A stretch of DNA of 36,194 bases from contig JAFGVK010000098.1 in assembly GCA_016938035.1 (NCBI GenBank), forward strand, positions 1 to 36,194, given 5' to 3'. Within the stretch, counting starts at the first letter, position 1; the number at the start of each line of letters is the position of its first letter. Shown one piece after another: positions 7,403 through 15,799 of this stretch. Source of the DNA: Deltaproteobacteria bacterium (GTDB taxonomy: Bacteria > Myxococcota_A > UBA796 > GCA-2862545). The position numbers and the translations under genes were made by a program. The notes beneath the pieces are model-generated. The model saw only the letters and a program-made list of their open reading frames with translations, searched no databases and was not told where the DNA came from.

Positions 7403-8488
7403 CTAGGCGGCCCGGCGCCGCCTCATCCAGGGCAGCGCCAGCAGGCCCCACAGGCTGAGCCCGGCGCCAACGCTGGAGCAGCCCGTCTCGTTGGAGGAGC
7501 CGACGTAGCCCTCCACGCCGTCAATCGAGCCGCTGTCGGACAGGTCGCCGAAGCTCGCCACCAGGTCGGTGGTGGCGTCAGGATCGACGGTGTACCGGAA
7601 CAGGTCCCCCTGGCCATCCTGCGTCACCCCGCCGAGGGTCCAGTCGTAGTCCAGCCCGTAGATCGGCGCGTCGTCTGCGTCAAAGGCCTGGGCGAGCACC
7701 ACCCCAGGGTCTCCCTCCTGGGCCTCCTCGGCGGGCTCCGCGCTCAGAAGCTCCACCCGGGCCACCGCGTCCACGTCCACCGCGTCCACGTCCACCTGCC
7801 CCGCGGCGACCCCGTCCACATAGAGCGCCACCCCATGCTGCCCAGCGGCCAGGGGCGAGACCTGCAGCCACTCGCGGTCCTCGAACAGGAAGCTCTGCGC
7901 CACCCCGGCCTGCAGGTCCTCGGTGGCGTCCACCGTCAGGGTGCCATTGCCGCTCAGGAGGGTGTCTCCCTGGTAGTAGCGCACCTGGAAGGTGCCGGTG
8001 CCGCCCACCAGCACCTGGGGGGCGGGGGCGCTCTGGTCCCCCAGCGACGCGAACAGCGGGCCCGCCGCGAACAGCTCCAGCCTGTCGGGGAAGCCGACCT
8101 CGACGGTCACCCTGCGGACCTCCGCCCCCTCGCTGTCTACCAGGATCAGGTCGGTGGTCCCCGCCTCCGCGGCGCGCAGCTCCACATGGATCGCGTCGGA
8201 GGTGTCGTCGCCGGCGAGCTGATAGGTCTGCGCCTCGATGGACATGACCGAGAGGTCCTCGCTCCGCACCTGGTAGCCCTCCAGGTGGGTGCCCTGGTCC
8301 TGAGGAGGAAAGACCCAGACGGAGAAGGAGGCGCCCTGGACATAGGGGCCGTGGAGCGCGTCCTCGCTCCCCTCGCCCAGGAGCAGGGCGCTCAGGAAGT
8401 CCCAGTCCGTGTCCACGTCGTCGACGAGGCGGGGATCAGAGGCGCCGCAAGCGGCGAGCAGGGGGAGGGCGAACAGCAAGTGTCTCAT
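7403..8488 (-). CDS. lipoprotein with MYXO-CTERM-like C-terminal sorting signal
   Basis: A 361-aa exported protein of unknown function. The N-terminus MRHLLFALPLLAACGAS is a lipoprotein signal peptide with lipobox LAAC (Cys14). The C-terminus has the order Cys337 (in NETGCSSVG), a hydrophobic stretch SLWGLLALPWM and an RRRR cluster followed by AA. This is the layout of MYXO-CTERM signals, known in Myxococcota to be cleaved by a rhombosortase-like/myxosortase protease and to anchor proteins at the surface. The middle is Asp/Glu/Gly-rich and beta-strand-like, possibly Ig-like domains (blocks such as GTTDLILVDSEGAEVRRVTVEVGF near residues 110-135 and YDWTLGGVTQDGQGDLFRYTV near 295-315). ATG 8488 is preceded by a GAGG Shine-Dalgarno-like sequence. 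It faces the MopE-like gene tail to tail. Having both an N-terminal lipobox and a C-terminal signal is unusual. Confidence 0.8.
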   Translation of the reverse strand: MRHLLFALPLLAACGASDPRLVDDVDTDWDFLSALLLGEGSEDALHGPYVQGASFSVWVFPPQDQGTHLEGYQVRSEDLSVMSIEAQTYQLAGDDTSDAIHVELRAAEAGTTDLILVDSEGAEVRRVTVEVGFPDRLELFAAGPLFASLGDQSAPAPQVLVGGTGTFQVRYYQGDTLLSGNGTLTVDATEDLQAGVAQSFLFEDREWLQVSPLAAGQHGVALYVDGVAAGQVDVDAVDVDAVARVELLSAEPAEEAQEGDPGVVLAQAFDADDAPIYGLDYDWTLGGVTQDGQGDLFRYTVDPDATTDLVASFGDLSDSGSIDGVEGYVGSSNETGCSSVGAGLSLWGLLALPWMRRRRAA

Positions 8489-8625
8489 GATGATTCCTCG
8501 GATGATGGTGAACCTCGTGCCGGAGCGGCGCCGGGGCTGACGGCGCTGCTAGCAACAAGCGTGCCATCGTGAGCGTTGTCCTCTCCTCCGCGGTGACAGC
8601 CCGGGGGGCGGAGCCGATCAGGCCT

Positions 8626-8899
8626 TGAACATCGTCTCGCCCACGCGGGTCAGGCGGGGGGCCTCCGGCACGACAGCAGCGTCCGATCACACTGGGAGAA
8701 AGCGCACAACAAGCCCCCAGGTGAGAACGGGCCGGGGGGGGGCGCAGTCCCCGGCTCCAGCGGGGGAGACCGTGGAGGGCGAGGGCCCCTCGGTGGCGGC
8801 CATAAGGCCGTCGGTCCTTAGGATCTCGGCGCGCTGGCGGTGCGCGCTCCCTCCGCCAGCCCGGTAGGCGGAGAGCAGACCTGGGCCAAACGAGGATCA
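8626..8899 (+). mobile_element. dispersed repeat family B, copy 2
   Basis: A 274-bp element aligned end to end with 2337-2604 in the same orientation. Shared blocks include ACATCGTCTCGCCCA at the left end, CAAGCCCCCAGG in the middle, GCAGTCCCCGGC, GGCCGTCGG and TTAGGATCT, and GGGCCAAACGA near the right end. The inverted ends have decayed (8626-8643 against 8882-8899, 14 of 18). The hairpin CGGCC-ATAA-GGCCG (8797-8810) keeps its stem while the loop differs from copy 1 (CCAA). It lies between the start of the - strand lipoprotein gene and the start of the aldehyde dehydrogenase gene. Confidence 0.72.
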
Positions 8900-8937
8900 T
8901 CGCCCCCGATCACGACACGACTGTCGCGGGCGTCGCC

Positions 8938-8969
8938 GCCCTCCGGCCCTCCGGCCCTCCGGCCTTCCG
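8938..8969 (+). repeat. four tandem octamers GCCCTCCG
   Basis: GCCCTCCG occurs at 8938, 8946, 8954 and, with one change (GCCTTCCG), at 8962. The array lies 98 bp upstream of the aldehyde dehydrogenase start. It is a simple short tandem repeat; a regulatory role is possible but nothing shows it. Confidence 0.85.
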
Positions 8970-9066
8970 CGCGAGGGGCCCAGAGATCACCCTTTGGGTC
9001 GAGGCCGCGCGGCAAATCGGATATGTGCCGGCCCTGTCCAATCCCACACGGAGGTTCCAAGACACC

Positions 9067-10593
9067 ATGGATCACAACGCTCTCCTCGATGTCCTCGATC
9101 GCTTTGAAATGCGCGGCGTTCACTCCGGGGCTGCCGGCTCCAGCTGGCTGAAGGCCTCTGGCAAGATCATCGACTCGGTCGATCCCACCACCGGCCAGGT
9201 GCTCGCCCAGATCCAGCTCGCTGGCCCCGAGGAGTACGAGAAGGTGGTCGCCGAGGCCCACGAGGCCTTCCTCGAGTGGCGCATGATCCCCGCCCCCAAG
9301 CGGGGCGAGATCATCGACGAGGTCACTCAGGCCCTGCGCGAGCACAAGGAGGATCTTGGGCTGCTGATCTCTCTCGAGGCCGGCAAGATCCGCTCCGAGG
9401 GCCTGGGCGAGGTGCAGGAGGCGATCGATATCGGCGCCTTCTCGGTGGGCCTGTCCCGCCAGCTCTACGGCCTCTCGATGCACTCCGAGCGCCCCGAGCA
9501 CCGGATGTTCGAGCAGTGGCATCCCCTGGGCGCCGTCGGTGTGATCACCTCCTTCAACTTCCCCATCGCGGTGTGGGCCTGGAACGCGATGATCGCGGCT
9601 GTGGCCGGTGACTCGGTGGTGTGGAAGCCCAGCTCCAAGACCCCGCTCTGCGCCATCGCGACCCACAAGGTCGCCGACAAGGTGATGCAGAAGCACGGCT
9701 GGGGCGGGCTCTTCGGCCTGTTGATCGGCGATCGGCACGGTGTGGGCGGCCCGATGGTGGACGACGTGCGCCTGCCGCTCATCTCCGCGACCGGCTCCAC
9801 CGAGATGGGGCGCAGCGTGGGCGTGGGTGTGGCCAAGCGCTTCGGTCGCTCGCTCCTCGAGCTGGGCGGCAACAACGCGGTGATCGTGGACCAGACCGCG
9901 GACCAGAACCTAGCCCTGAGCGGGGTGCTGTTCGGCGCGGTGGGCACCGCGGGGCAGCGCTGCACCTCCACCAGGCGCCTGTTCCTCCACGAGAGCATCG
10001 CGGACTCGTTCATCGCCCGCCTCACCGGCGCGTACAAGAGCCTCCGCATCGGCGATCCCCTCCTCGACAGCACCCTGGTCGGGCCCCTGATCGACGAGGG
10101 ATCGGTCAAGGACTATGAGCGCGCGATCCGCCTCGCGACCGAGCAGGGCGGCGAGGTGCTGGTGGGCGGCAAGCGCATCGACGGCCCCGGCTCCTTCGTG
10201 GAGCCCGCGCTGGTCAGGGTCCCCAGCGACATCCCCATCACCAAGGAGGAGACCTTCGCGCCGATCCTCTACGTGAGCACCTTCAAGACCCTCAGCGAGG
10301 CGATCTTCCGGCAGAATGACGTGCCCCAGGGCCTGTCCTCCGCGATCTTCTCCGACTCGGTGCGCGCCTCCGAGAACTTCCTCTCTGCCAAGGGCTCGGA
10401 CTGCGGTATCGCCAACGTCAACGTCGGCACCTCCGGCGCGGAGATCGGCGGGGCCTTCGGCGGCGAGAAGGAGACCGGCGGCGGCCGTGAGTCCGGCTCC
10501 GACTCCTGGAAGATCTACATGAGGCGTCAGACCAACACCGTGAACTGGTCGACTCAGATGCCGCTGGCGCAGGGCGTGAAGTTCGATCTCTAG
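9067..10593 (+). CDS. aldehyde dehydrogenase, ALDH7 family (aminoadipate-semialdehyde / piperideine-6-carboxylate dehydrogenase type)
   Basis: A 508-aa NAD(P)-dependent aldehyde dehydrogenase, full length for the family. The ALDH7 (antiquitin) subgroup is clear from FGAVGTAGQRCTSTRRLFLH, TFKTLSEAI...NDVPQGLSSAIF, GIANVNVGTSGAEIGGAFGG, EKETGGGRESGSDSW and the C-terminal LPLAQGVKFD-like end. The catalytic Cys is residue 299 (GQRC) and the general-base Glu is 265 (ELGGNN). Family members oxidise alpha-aminoadipate semialdehyde (in equilibrium with piperideine-6-carboxylate) in lysine catabolism; some have betaine-aldehyde or stress roles. The ATG at 9067 has GGAGG at 9050-9054 (12-nt spacing); a GTG at 9025 in the same frame is the alternative start. 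It stands alone, with repeat B2 upstream and strong hairpins downstream, so it is probably monocistronic. No other lysine-degradation gene is near. Confidence 0.93.
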   Translation: MDHNALLDVLDRFEMRGVHSGAAGSSWLKASGKIIDSVDPTTGQVLAQIQLAGPEEYEKVVAEAHEAFLEWRMIPAPKRGEIIDEVTQALREHKEDLGLLISLEAGKIRSEGLGEVQEAIDIGAFSVGLSRQLYGLSMHSERPEHRMFEQWHPLGAVGVITSFNFPIAVWAWNAMIAAVAGDSVVWKPSSKTPLCAIATHKVADKVMQKHGWGGLFGLLIGDRHGVGGPMVDDVRLPLISATGSTEMGRSVGVGVAKRFGRSLLELGGNNAVIVDQTADQNLALSGVLFGAVGTAGQRCTSTRRLFLHESIADSFIARLTGAYKSLRIGDPLLDSTLVGPLIDEGSVKDYERAIRLATEQGGEVLVGGKRIDGPGSFVEPALVRVPSDIPITKEETFAPILYVSTFKTLSEAIFRQNDVPQGLSSAIFSDSVRASENFLSAKGSDCGIANVNVGTSGAEIGGAFGGEKETGGGRESGSDSWKIYMRRQTNTVNWSTQMPLAQGVKFDL

Positions 10594-10609
10594 GGGCGGT
10601 GTCCAAGCG

Positions 10610-10674
10610 AGGACCTCCGGGACAGGGGGTCCTCTCGCCAAGCTCGCGCGCGCGGGGTGTGTCCCGCGTGCGCG
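10610..10674 (+). terminator. double hairpin after the aldehyde dehydrogenase gene
   Basis: Two successive stems: AGGACC (10610-10615) with GGTCCT (10628-10633), and a 12-bp stem with one G-U pair between 10645-10656 and 10663-10674 around the loop GTGTGT. The first begins 16 bp after the stop codon. There is no T-run; position and stem strength make this the best terminator candidate in the window. Confidence 0.55.
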
Positions 10675-10781
10675 CTGGTGCTGGGCGTCCCTCCTCCGGC
10701 CCGTGGCCCTGAGCGAGCGGCGAGGTATTCTGCCCGCGTGGGCCGCAGGGGGGCTAGAATCCCCTCGTGCAAGGAGCTCCT

Positions 10782-11339
10782 ATGCCCGACGATCTCGCGG
10801 TACTGCGCGCCTCACCCGTGACCCTCGGCCTGTCGGATGATGACCTCGACCTGCTGGTGAGCCGGGGCAGGGTAGAGAGCTGGCCCGCCGGCGCTCACCT
10901 CGCGGAGGAGGGCCTGGAGAGCCCGCGCCTGGGGCTGATCCTGGCGGGGGAGGCGCACGTCCTCAAGCGCGGGGTGGACGGCGTGGAGCACCTCTTGGCC
11001 CGCCTGGGCCCGGGAGCGGTGTACGGCGAGCTGGCCTTCCTGGCGGACACCGCCTCCTCCGCCTCGGTGGTCGCCTCGGGGCCTGTGCGGGTGTTCTCGC
11101 TCGATCGCCTGCTGGTCGACGCGCTCATCGCGCGAGGCGATCCCGCCGCGGCGAGGCTCTCGCTCTCGCTGGCGAGGGTGCTCGCTGGCAGATTGGCCCG
11201 GGCAAACCGAAGGATTGTGTCGCTCCTCGCAGGAGATGAGGGAACGGTTGAGTCGATCGAGGCGCTGCAGGATATTCAGCGGCACCTCCAGTGGGAGCTC
11301 GCAGAGCCAGAGACGCCATGGAGCGGCGAAAGGAGCTGA
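10782..11339 (+). CDS. cyclic-nucleotide-binding-domain (Crp-type) protein without DNA-binding domain
   Basis: A 185-aa soluble protein. The start ATG 10782 has AAGGAG at 10771-10776. Residues about 12-120 form a cNMP-binding beta-roll: PAGAHLAEEG, LGLILAGEAHVLK, LGPGAVYGELAFLADTASSASVVA. The phosphate-binding cassette has the GE pair, but the conserved Arg that follows (RxA) is replaced by Ser (SSA), so cyclic-nucleotide binding may be lost or altered. The C-terminal 65 residues are helical (ARLSLSLARVLAGRLARANRRI), with no helix-turn-helix, so it is not a CRP-type regulator. It heads a compact run with the TerB-like gene (2 bp after its stop) and the PPP phosphatase (4-bp overlap), suggesting a shared signalling role. 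It could be a regulatory subunit for a partner protein. Confidence 0.8.
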   Translation: MPDDLAVLRASPVTLGLSDDDLDLLVSRGRVESWPAGAHLAEEGLESPRLGLILAGEAHVLKRGVDGVEHLLARLGPGAVYGELAFLADTASSASVVASGPVRVFSLDRLLVDALIARGDPAAARLSLSLARVLAGRLARANRRIVSLLAGDEGTVESIEALQDIQRHLQWELAEPETPWSGERS

Positions 11340-11341
11340 CG

Positions 11342-11821
11342 GTGAACGATCAAGAGCTGGTCAAGTCCCTGAACCACCTGGGCATCGACGACGCGAATTA
11401 CCAGCTGGTGGCGCTGCTCCCGCTGGTGCAGGTGGGGTGGGCCGATGGGCGCATCCAGCCCAAGGAGCGCGACCTCATCCTGCGGGTGGCGCAGGAGGGG
11501 GGCTACCTGCACGGAGACGCCCACAGGGTGCTCAACGGTTGGCTGACGCACCCGCCGACCTCCGAGTATCAGGCCAGGGGGCGGGCGCTGCTGCTGGCGT
11601 TGGTCCACCGGCGCGATGGGGGGCTCGGCGCGGGGCTGACGGTCGAGACCCTCGATCAGGTGCTGGATCTGTGCCACCAGGTCGCGGACGCTGCGGGGGG
11701 AATCTTCGGAGTGTTCGGCAGGGTAGAGCCCGCAGAGCGCGAGGCCATCGCCGAGATCGCGGGCGCGCTGTCGGTGGAACCAGAGGCGGTCCTGGAGGAG
11801 CTGGACCTGGACGAGGAGTGA
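11342..11821 (+). CDS. TerB-like (tellurite-resistance fold) protein
   Basis: A 159-aa all-helical protein. The chosen GTG start (11342) is 2 bp after the upstream stop and 6 nt after AAGGAG (11330-11335); an in-frame ATG at 11318 would overlap the previous gene. The half reading VGWADGRIQPKERDLILRVAQEGG matches the TerB signature of an acidic ADG loop followed by ER and a helix. A second half (DLCHQVADAAGGIFGVFGRVEPAEREAIAEIAGAL) repeats it in weaker form, with Glu/Asp-rich ends. TerB-fold proteins are linked to membrane stress and metal sensing; the acidic loops can bind divalent metal. The name does not imply tellurite resistance here, as no other ter gene is present. The last codon overlaps the start of the phosphatase gene. 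Confidence 0.72.
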   Translation: MNDQELVKSLNHLGIDDANYQLVALLPLVQVGWADGRIQPKERDLILRVAQEGGYLHGDAHRVLNGWLTHPPTSEYQARGRALLLALVHRRDGGLGAGLTVETLDQVLDLCHQVADAAGGIFGVFGRVEPAEREAIAEIAGALSVEPEAVLEELDLDEE

Positions 11822-12477
11822 GCGACCGCGCTCTGCCGGCGACCCGCACCCTGGTGGTGGGGGACGTCCACGGCTGCGCCGAGGAGCTGGACGCGCTGGT
11901 GCGGCTGGTGCGCCCAGCGCGGGTGGTGCTGCTGGGCGACCTGTTCACCAGGGGCCCCGACCCGCTGGGGGTCTGGGCGCTGGTACAGGAGCACCGTATG
12001 GCCTGCCTGCTCGGGAACCACGAGCGGAGGCTGCTCAAGCCCCGCGAGGGGGACGCGGTGGGGAGGGCCCTGGCGCGCCGGCTCGATCGGGAGATCCCCG
12101 CTTGGAGGCCCTGGGCCAAGGCGCTCCCGCTGTTCCGGGACGAGGGGCGCTTCCTCCTGGTGCACGGGGGGCTGCACCCCAGCGGGGACCTTGCGCTCAC
12201 CCCTCGCAAGGTCGCGATCGGTGTGCGGCGCTGGCCGCCGGGGGATGAGCACGCGCCCTTCTGGCACGATCTCTACCGCGGAGGTCGCGCGGTGGTCTTC
12301 GGCCACGACGCGGTGGGGGGGCTGGTCTGGCGACAGCGGGAGGGCCGACCTCATGTGATCGGCTTGGACTCTGGCTGCGTCTATGGAGGCGCTCTCACCG
12401 GTCTGATCGTAGAGGAGGAGTGCCTGGTCCAGGTCGCGGCGCGTCGCCAGTGGTTCGATCCCTGGAGCCAGGACTAG
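11818..12477 (+). CDS. PPP-family metallophosphatase (Ser/Thr phosphatase / ApaH-like)
   Basis: A 219-aa phosphatase with the PPP motif set: GDVHGC (15-20), GDLFTRGPD (40-48, where family members usually read GDxVDRG), GNHE (66-69), HGG (116-118) and GHD later. Such enzymes dephosphorylate Ser/Thr-phosphoproteins or hydrolyse diadenosine polyphosphates; size and motif spacing fit either. The start GTG 11818 overlaps the upstream TGA (GTGA), a sign of translational coupling; an open frame upstream is an artefact of that overlap. Three large Ser/Thr kinases lie in this window, one converging on this gene with only 6 bp between stops, so a role in reversing kinase signalling is plausible but is inference. 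Confidence 0.85.
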   Translation: MSDRALPATRTLVVGDVHGCAEELDALVRLVRPARVVLLGDLFTRGPDPLGVWALVQEHRMACLLGNHERRLLKPREGDAVGRALARRLDREIPAWRPWAKALPLFRDEGRFLLVHGGLHPSGDLALTPRKVAIGVRRWPPGDEHAPFWHDLYRGGRAVVFGHDAVGGLVWRQREGRPHVIGLDSGCVYGGALTGLIVEEECLVQVAARRQWFDPWSQD

Positions 12478-12483
12478 CCCGCG

Positions 12484-15400
12484 TCACTGGCCCTCGATCC
12501 ACCCGTTCGCCTCGCGGATCGCTGGGGTGTAGCCCAGCTCTCGGGCCCTGGCGCGCAGCGTGCGCCACCTGCTGCGGGCCGCCTCCAGCTCGCCCCGCCG
12601 GTGGAGCCTAGTGGCGTCCAGCGCGATCGAGCCCAGGTAGACCTCGACGAACAGCACCCGCGAGGCCCGCTTGAGGAGGGACTGCCAGGCGTGGTCGGAG
12701 CGGGAGCCCAGGATCCCCTCCAGCAGCTGGGCGTAGATCTGCAGCTCCGCGAAGCCCCACCGGTGGGCCTCGCCCAGCGCCGCCTCCAGGTCCTCGGAGG
12801 CCACCGCGATCCGGTCGTAGGTGAGCGCGGTGCGGCTGCGCTCCAGCAGCCACAGGGTGTGGCCATACCCTTGAGCAGCGGGGGGCCCCACCGCCAGGGC
12901 GCGCTCAACCTCGCCGCGAGAGCGCCACCAGCGGATCCTCACCGCGGGGGTCTCTGGATCCTCGGCCCCCAGCTTGTCCAGCCAGAAGAAGGCGCTGTCC
13001 ACCTCGTCCGCGTTCCCCGAGAGGGCCGCGATCTGCAGGCCAATCCGCCACGCCCGCGGGAGGAGGTGGTGGAGCTTCACCGCCTGCAGGTGGCGCATCG
13101 AGGTGTCGAGCGCCTGTCTGGCGGCCAGCACGTCGCCCCGCTCCACCAGCAGCGAGGCGTAGATCAGGCCGGTGCGGACCAGGAGCTCCAGGTGGCCGGT
13201 CTCCTCCGCCAATTCGCGGGCCGCTCGGGCGTAGGTCTCGGCCTCGCGCCGCTTCCCCAGGTAGCGCAGCACCACCGCGAGGTGGAGCGAGGCCTGGGTC
13301 GCGCCGTAGATGTTCTTGTGGCGCTCCGCCAGCTTGAGGGTCTCCCTGGCCTGGCTGCGGAGCCCCTGCAGATCGTGGCGGGCGAGCAGGAGCTGCGCTT
13401 CCAGATCGGCCAGCTCGATCATCAGCCCTGGGTGCAGGTCCTCGCCCAGCAGGGCGCGCGCCCGCTCGATCTGCTGGCGGGCCTCGTCTTGCTGCCCGAG
13501 GGCCAGGCGGCAGCGCGTAGCGAGGGTGAGGGCCTCCGCAGCGACCACGGGCTCTGGCGAGAGGGCCGGCGAGGCCTGGCGCAGGGCGTTGACCAGCGCC
13601 GGCCGCACCTCTCCCGCTCGGAATTGCAGCTCAGCGCTGAGGAGCTCGGCGCGCTGCCGCTGAGAGGGGGTGATGGCGAGCCCCTGGCAGGCCTCGAGCA
13701 GGGAGGCCTCCGGGGTGCCCCCCCTGGTCCCCAGCGCCACGCGCGCCTGCACCGCCGCTAGGTCAAAGGCCAGGTGTCCGGCGGTCACCGACTGGTTGGA
13801 CAGCACGTCGAGGAACAGCAGCCAGCGCCAGGCGTGGGTCAGCCTGCCCTCGCGCGCTGCACGCAGCGCCGCGTGCGCCACGGGCACATAGGCGCCCGCT
13901 ACCTCACCGGACCGGATGCGGAGCCAGGCCACCCGCTCCGCGTCTACCGCGTCCCCCTCGGTCTTGATCAGGGCGTCGGCCAGGGCGCTCGCCGCCTTGG
14001 CGGGATCGCCCAGGCGCGACAGGGCCGAGCGCCGCCCGGTGCGGGAGCTGAGCGTGGCCCCAGCGGGGGTGTGCAGGATCCATGGGTCCGCGAGGGCTCC
14101 CTTGCCGGCCAGCTCCACCAGGGTCGCGCGGGGCACGGGGAGCTCGTCCACCAACAGCGGCCACACACCGTGCCCGGGCAGCGCCCAGCGCTCCCCGCGC
14201 CAGCGGGCGAGGTTCTCCAGCCCTGCCTCCACCGCCCGGATCGGCCAGCCCTCCTCCACCTGCGGGGCACCCCTCGCGGGGCAGAGGGAGCTGGCGATCT
14301 GCCGGCCCACCTCGGCGCTGACCTGGAGGAGGTCCCTCCGCGAGGCGCTGTACCTGGACACCAGGCTCCGGATCATGGTCTCGGAGAGGCGGCTCTGCCA
14401 GCGCTGGTTGTGGAGGAGCAGCACCCCAAAGGGCGCGGCGCGCTCGCGGACCAGATAGGCGATGGTGCGCGCCGAGACGCTGTCGACGTTCTCCAGGCCG
14501 TGGATGATGAGGAACAGGGGGCGCCTGCGCGCGGCCCGGATCACCACCCGCGACGCGGCGCGGGCGACCTCCACCAGGCCGGGCCTGGGACCGGTCAGCG
14601 GCTCGTGGGGCGGCAAGGGCAAGGTGGGCCACATCCTCCCCAACAGGGGGCCGTCTCCGCCCAGCACATCGCGCAGCTCCAGGTCCTCGAAGTTGGAGAG
14701 GAGCCGCGCCAGGATCTGAATGAGCGGCGAGCCTAGCGCCTGGGTGTCGCACCTGGCGTGGATGGGCCACACGCCCTGCATCACCGCCTGCCGGTGGAGC
14801 TGCTCCGCCATGCGGGCCTTCCCCGCCCCAGAGGGCCCGTTGAGGATCCAGTGGGTGACCTCGCCGGTCTGGGGGATGCAGCGCTCCAGGTCCTCCCACC
14901 CCGGCCCTGGCTCGACGAAGTTCGCCTCTGGCCACTCGTGGCAGGGGGCGCCCGCCGCGACCCCCGCGAGGATCCGGGCGGCCTCCGCTGCGCTGGGGCG
15001 CTCCTCGGGGATCGCGGCGGTGAGCCGCTCGACCAGGGCAGAGTAGCCCAGGGGCACGTCGCGGTACTGAGTCGCGAGGGGTGGCAGCCTGTGCAGGCAG
15101 ATCCGGGGGATCCAGGCCAGGGTGTTGCGTGGCCGCGGGCGGCGCCCGGCGATCGCCTCGTAGAGCACCAAGCCGGCGGCGAACAGGTCCACCCGCTCGT
15201 CGGTTGGCAGGCCGGAGATCTGCTCCGGGGCCATATACGGGAGCGTGCCCAGCACCTCACCGGTCTGGGAGAGGGTCCCGGACTGGTCCTCGAAGAAGCG
15301 GGCGATGCCGAAGTCCATCACCCTGATCCGGTGCTGGTAGTCCACCATGATGTTCTGCGGCTTGATGTCCCTGTGGACGAAGCCCGCCTTGTGGAGCGCC

Positions 15401-15786
15401 GCGAGCACTAGCAGCAGCTGTCCGCCCAGCTCCACCGCCCTGGCGATGCGCCGCTCCTGGTTGGGCTCCGCCTGCACCACGTCGGAGAAGATCTGCCCCT
15501 CGATGAGCTCCATGGAGAACCACAGGACGTTGCCCTGGATGCCGGCCTCAAAGACCTGCACGACGCCGGGGATGCGGAGGGTCCGCATCGACTCGAATTC
15601 CCGCAGGAAGCGCCGGTCTAGCGCCGACACCCCGCGGGTCCTGGTCTTGATCGCGAACCCGCCGCCCTCGTCGTCCTCGCCGCGGTACACGGCGGCCGTA
15701 CCGCCTCGCCCTAGCAGGTGGGTGATGGTGTACGGTCCCAGGCGCGTGCCGGGGTGGATGGTGTCTGCTTGCTCCACGGGTGACAC
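12484..15786 (-). CDS. Ser/Thr protein kinase with ATPase domain and TPR-like repeats
   Basis: A cytoplasmic multidomain kinase, 1100 aa. The N-terminal Hanks-type kinase domain (about 17-275) has a complete motif set: GRGGTAAVY (26-34), AIK (Lys47), HRDIKPQN (138-145), DFG (158-160), APE (186-188). A P-loop ATPase region starts near 310 with GPSGAGKA (317-324), where Ala replaces the usual Thr/Ser after Lys, and a Walker-B-like LFLIIHGLENVD. Residues from about 560 to the end are Ala/Leu/Arg-rich helical repeats of TPR type (for example ARQQIERARALLGEDLHPGLMIELADLEAQLLLARHD). This kinase-AAA-TPR layout is common in myxobacteria. The GTG start at 15786 has no strong Shine-Dalgarno; it follows the sigma-like gene after 13 bp, so the two are very likely one operon and a kinase-sigma partnership is likely. 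The stop lies 6 bp from the convergent phosphatase stop. Confidence 0.9.
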   Translation of the reverse strand: MSPVEQADTIHPGTRLGPYTITHLLGRGGTAAVYRGEDDEGGGFAIKTRTRGVSALDRRFLREFESMRTLRIPGVVQVFEAGIQGNVLWFSMELIEGQIFSDVVQAEPNQERRIARAVELGGQLLLVLAALHKAGFVHRDIKPQNIMVDYQHRIRVMDFGIARFFEDQSGTLSQTGEVLGTLPYMAPEQISGLPTDERVDLFAAGLVLYEAIAGRRPRPRNTLAWIPRICLHRLPPLATQYRDVPLGYSALVERLTAAIPEERPSAAEAARILAGVAAGAPCHEWPEANFVEPGPGWEDLERCIPQTGEVTHWILNGPSGAGKARMAEQLHRQAVMQGVWPIHARCDTQALGSPLIQILARLLSNFEDLELRDVLGGDGPLLGRMWPTLPLPPHEPLTGPRPGLVEVARAASRVVIRAARRRPLFLIIHGLENVDSVSARTIAYLVRERAAPFGVLLLHNQRWQSRLSETMIRSLVSRYSASRRDLLQVSAEVGRQIASSLCPARGAPQVEEGWPIRAVEAGLENLARWRGERWALPGHGVWPLLVDELPVPRATLVELAGKGALADPWILHTPAGATLSSRTGRRSALSRLGDPAKAASALADALIKTEGDAVDAERVAWLRIRSGEVAGAYVPVAHAALRAAREGRLTHAWRWLLFLDVLSNQSVTAGHLAFDLAAVQARVALGTRGGTPEASLLEACQGLAITPSQRQRAELLSAELQFRAGEVRPALVNALRQASPALSPEPVVAAEALTLATRCRLALGQQDEARQQIERARALLGEDLHPGLMIELADLEAQLLLARHDLQGLRSQARETLKLAERHKNIYGATQASLHLAVVLRYLGKRREAETYARAARELAEETGHLELLVRTGLIYASLLVERGDVLAARQALDTSMRHLQAVKLHHLLPRAWRIGLQIAALSGNADEVDSAFFWLDKLGAEDPETPAVRIRWWRSRGEVERALAVGPPAAQGYGHTLWLLERSRTALTYDRIAVASEDLEAALGEAHRWGFAELQIYAQLLEGILGSRSDHAWQSLLKRASRVLFVEVYLGSIALDATRLHRRGELEAARSRWRTLRARARELGYTPAIREANGWIEGQ

Positions 15787-15799
15787 AATAGCGCCGACT

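Noticed and set aside
8436-8900. A 154-codon - strand frame through repeat B2, similar in part to - strand readings of repeat B1
   Set aside because: The similar parts lie in different frames in copy 1, so similarity reflects the DNA repeat, not a conserved protein. It also runs into the lipoprotein gene.
11215-11817. + strand open frame extending upstream of the PPP phosphatase across the cNMP-domain and TerB-like genes
   Set aside because: Translation there is Gly/Ala/Arg-rich and unlike any phosphatase N-terminus; the GTG at 11818 gives a correctly sized enzyme with a stop-start overlap.
12440-12477. GGTTCGATCCC sequence resembling a tRNA T-arm
   Set aside because: It lies in the coding end of the PPP phosphatase, and no acceptor, D or anticodon stems surround it.
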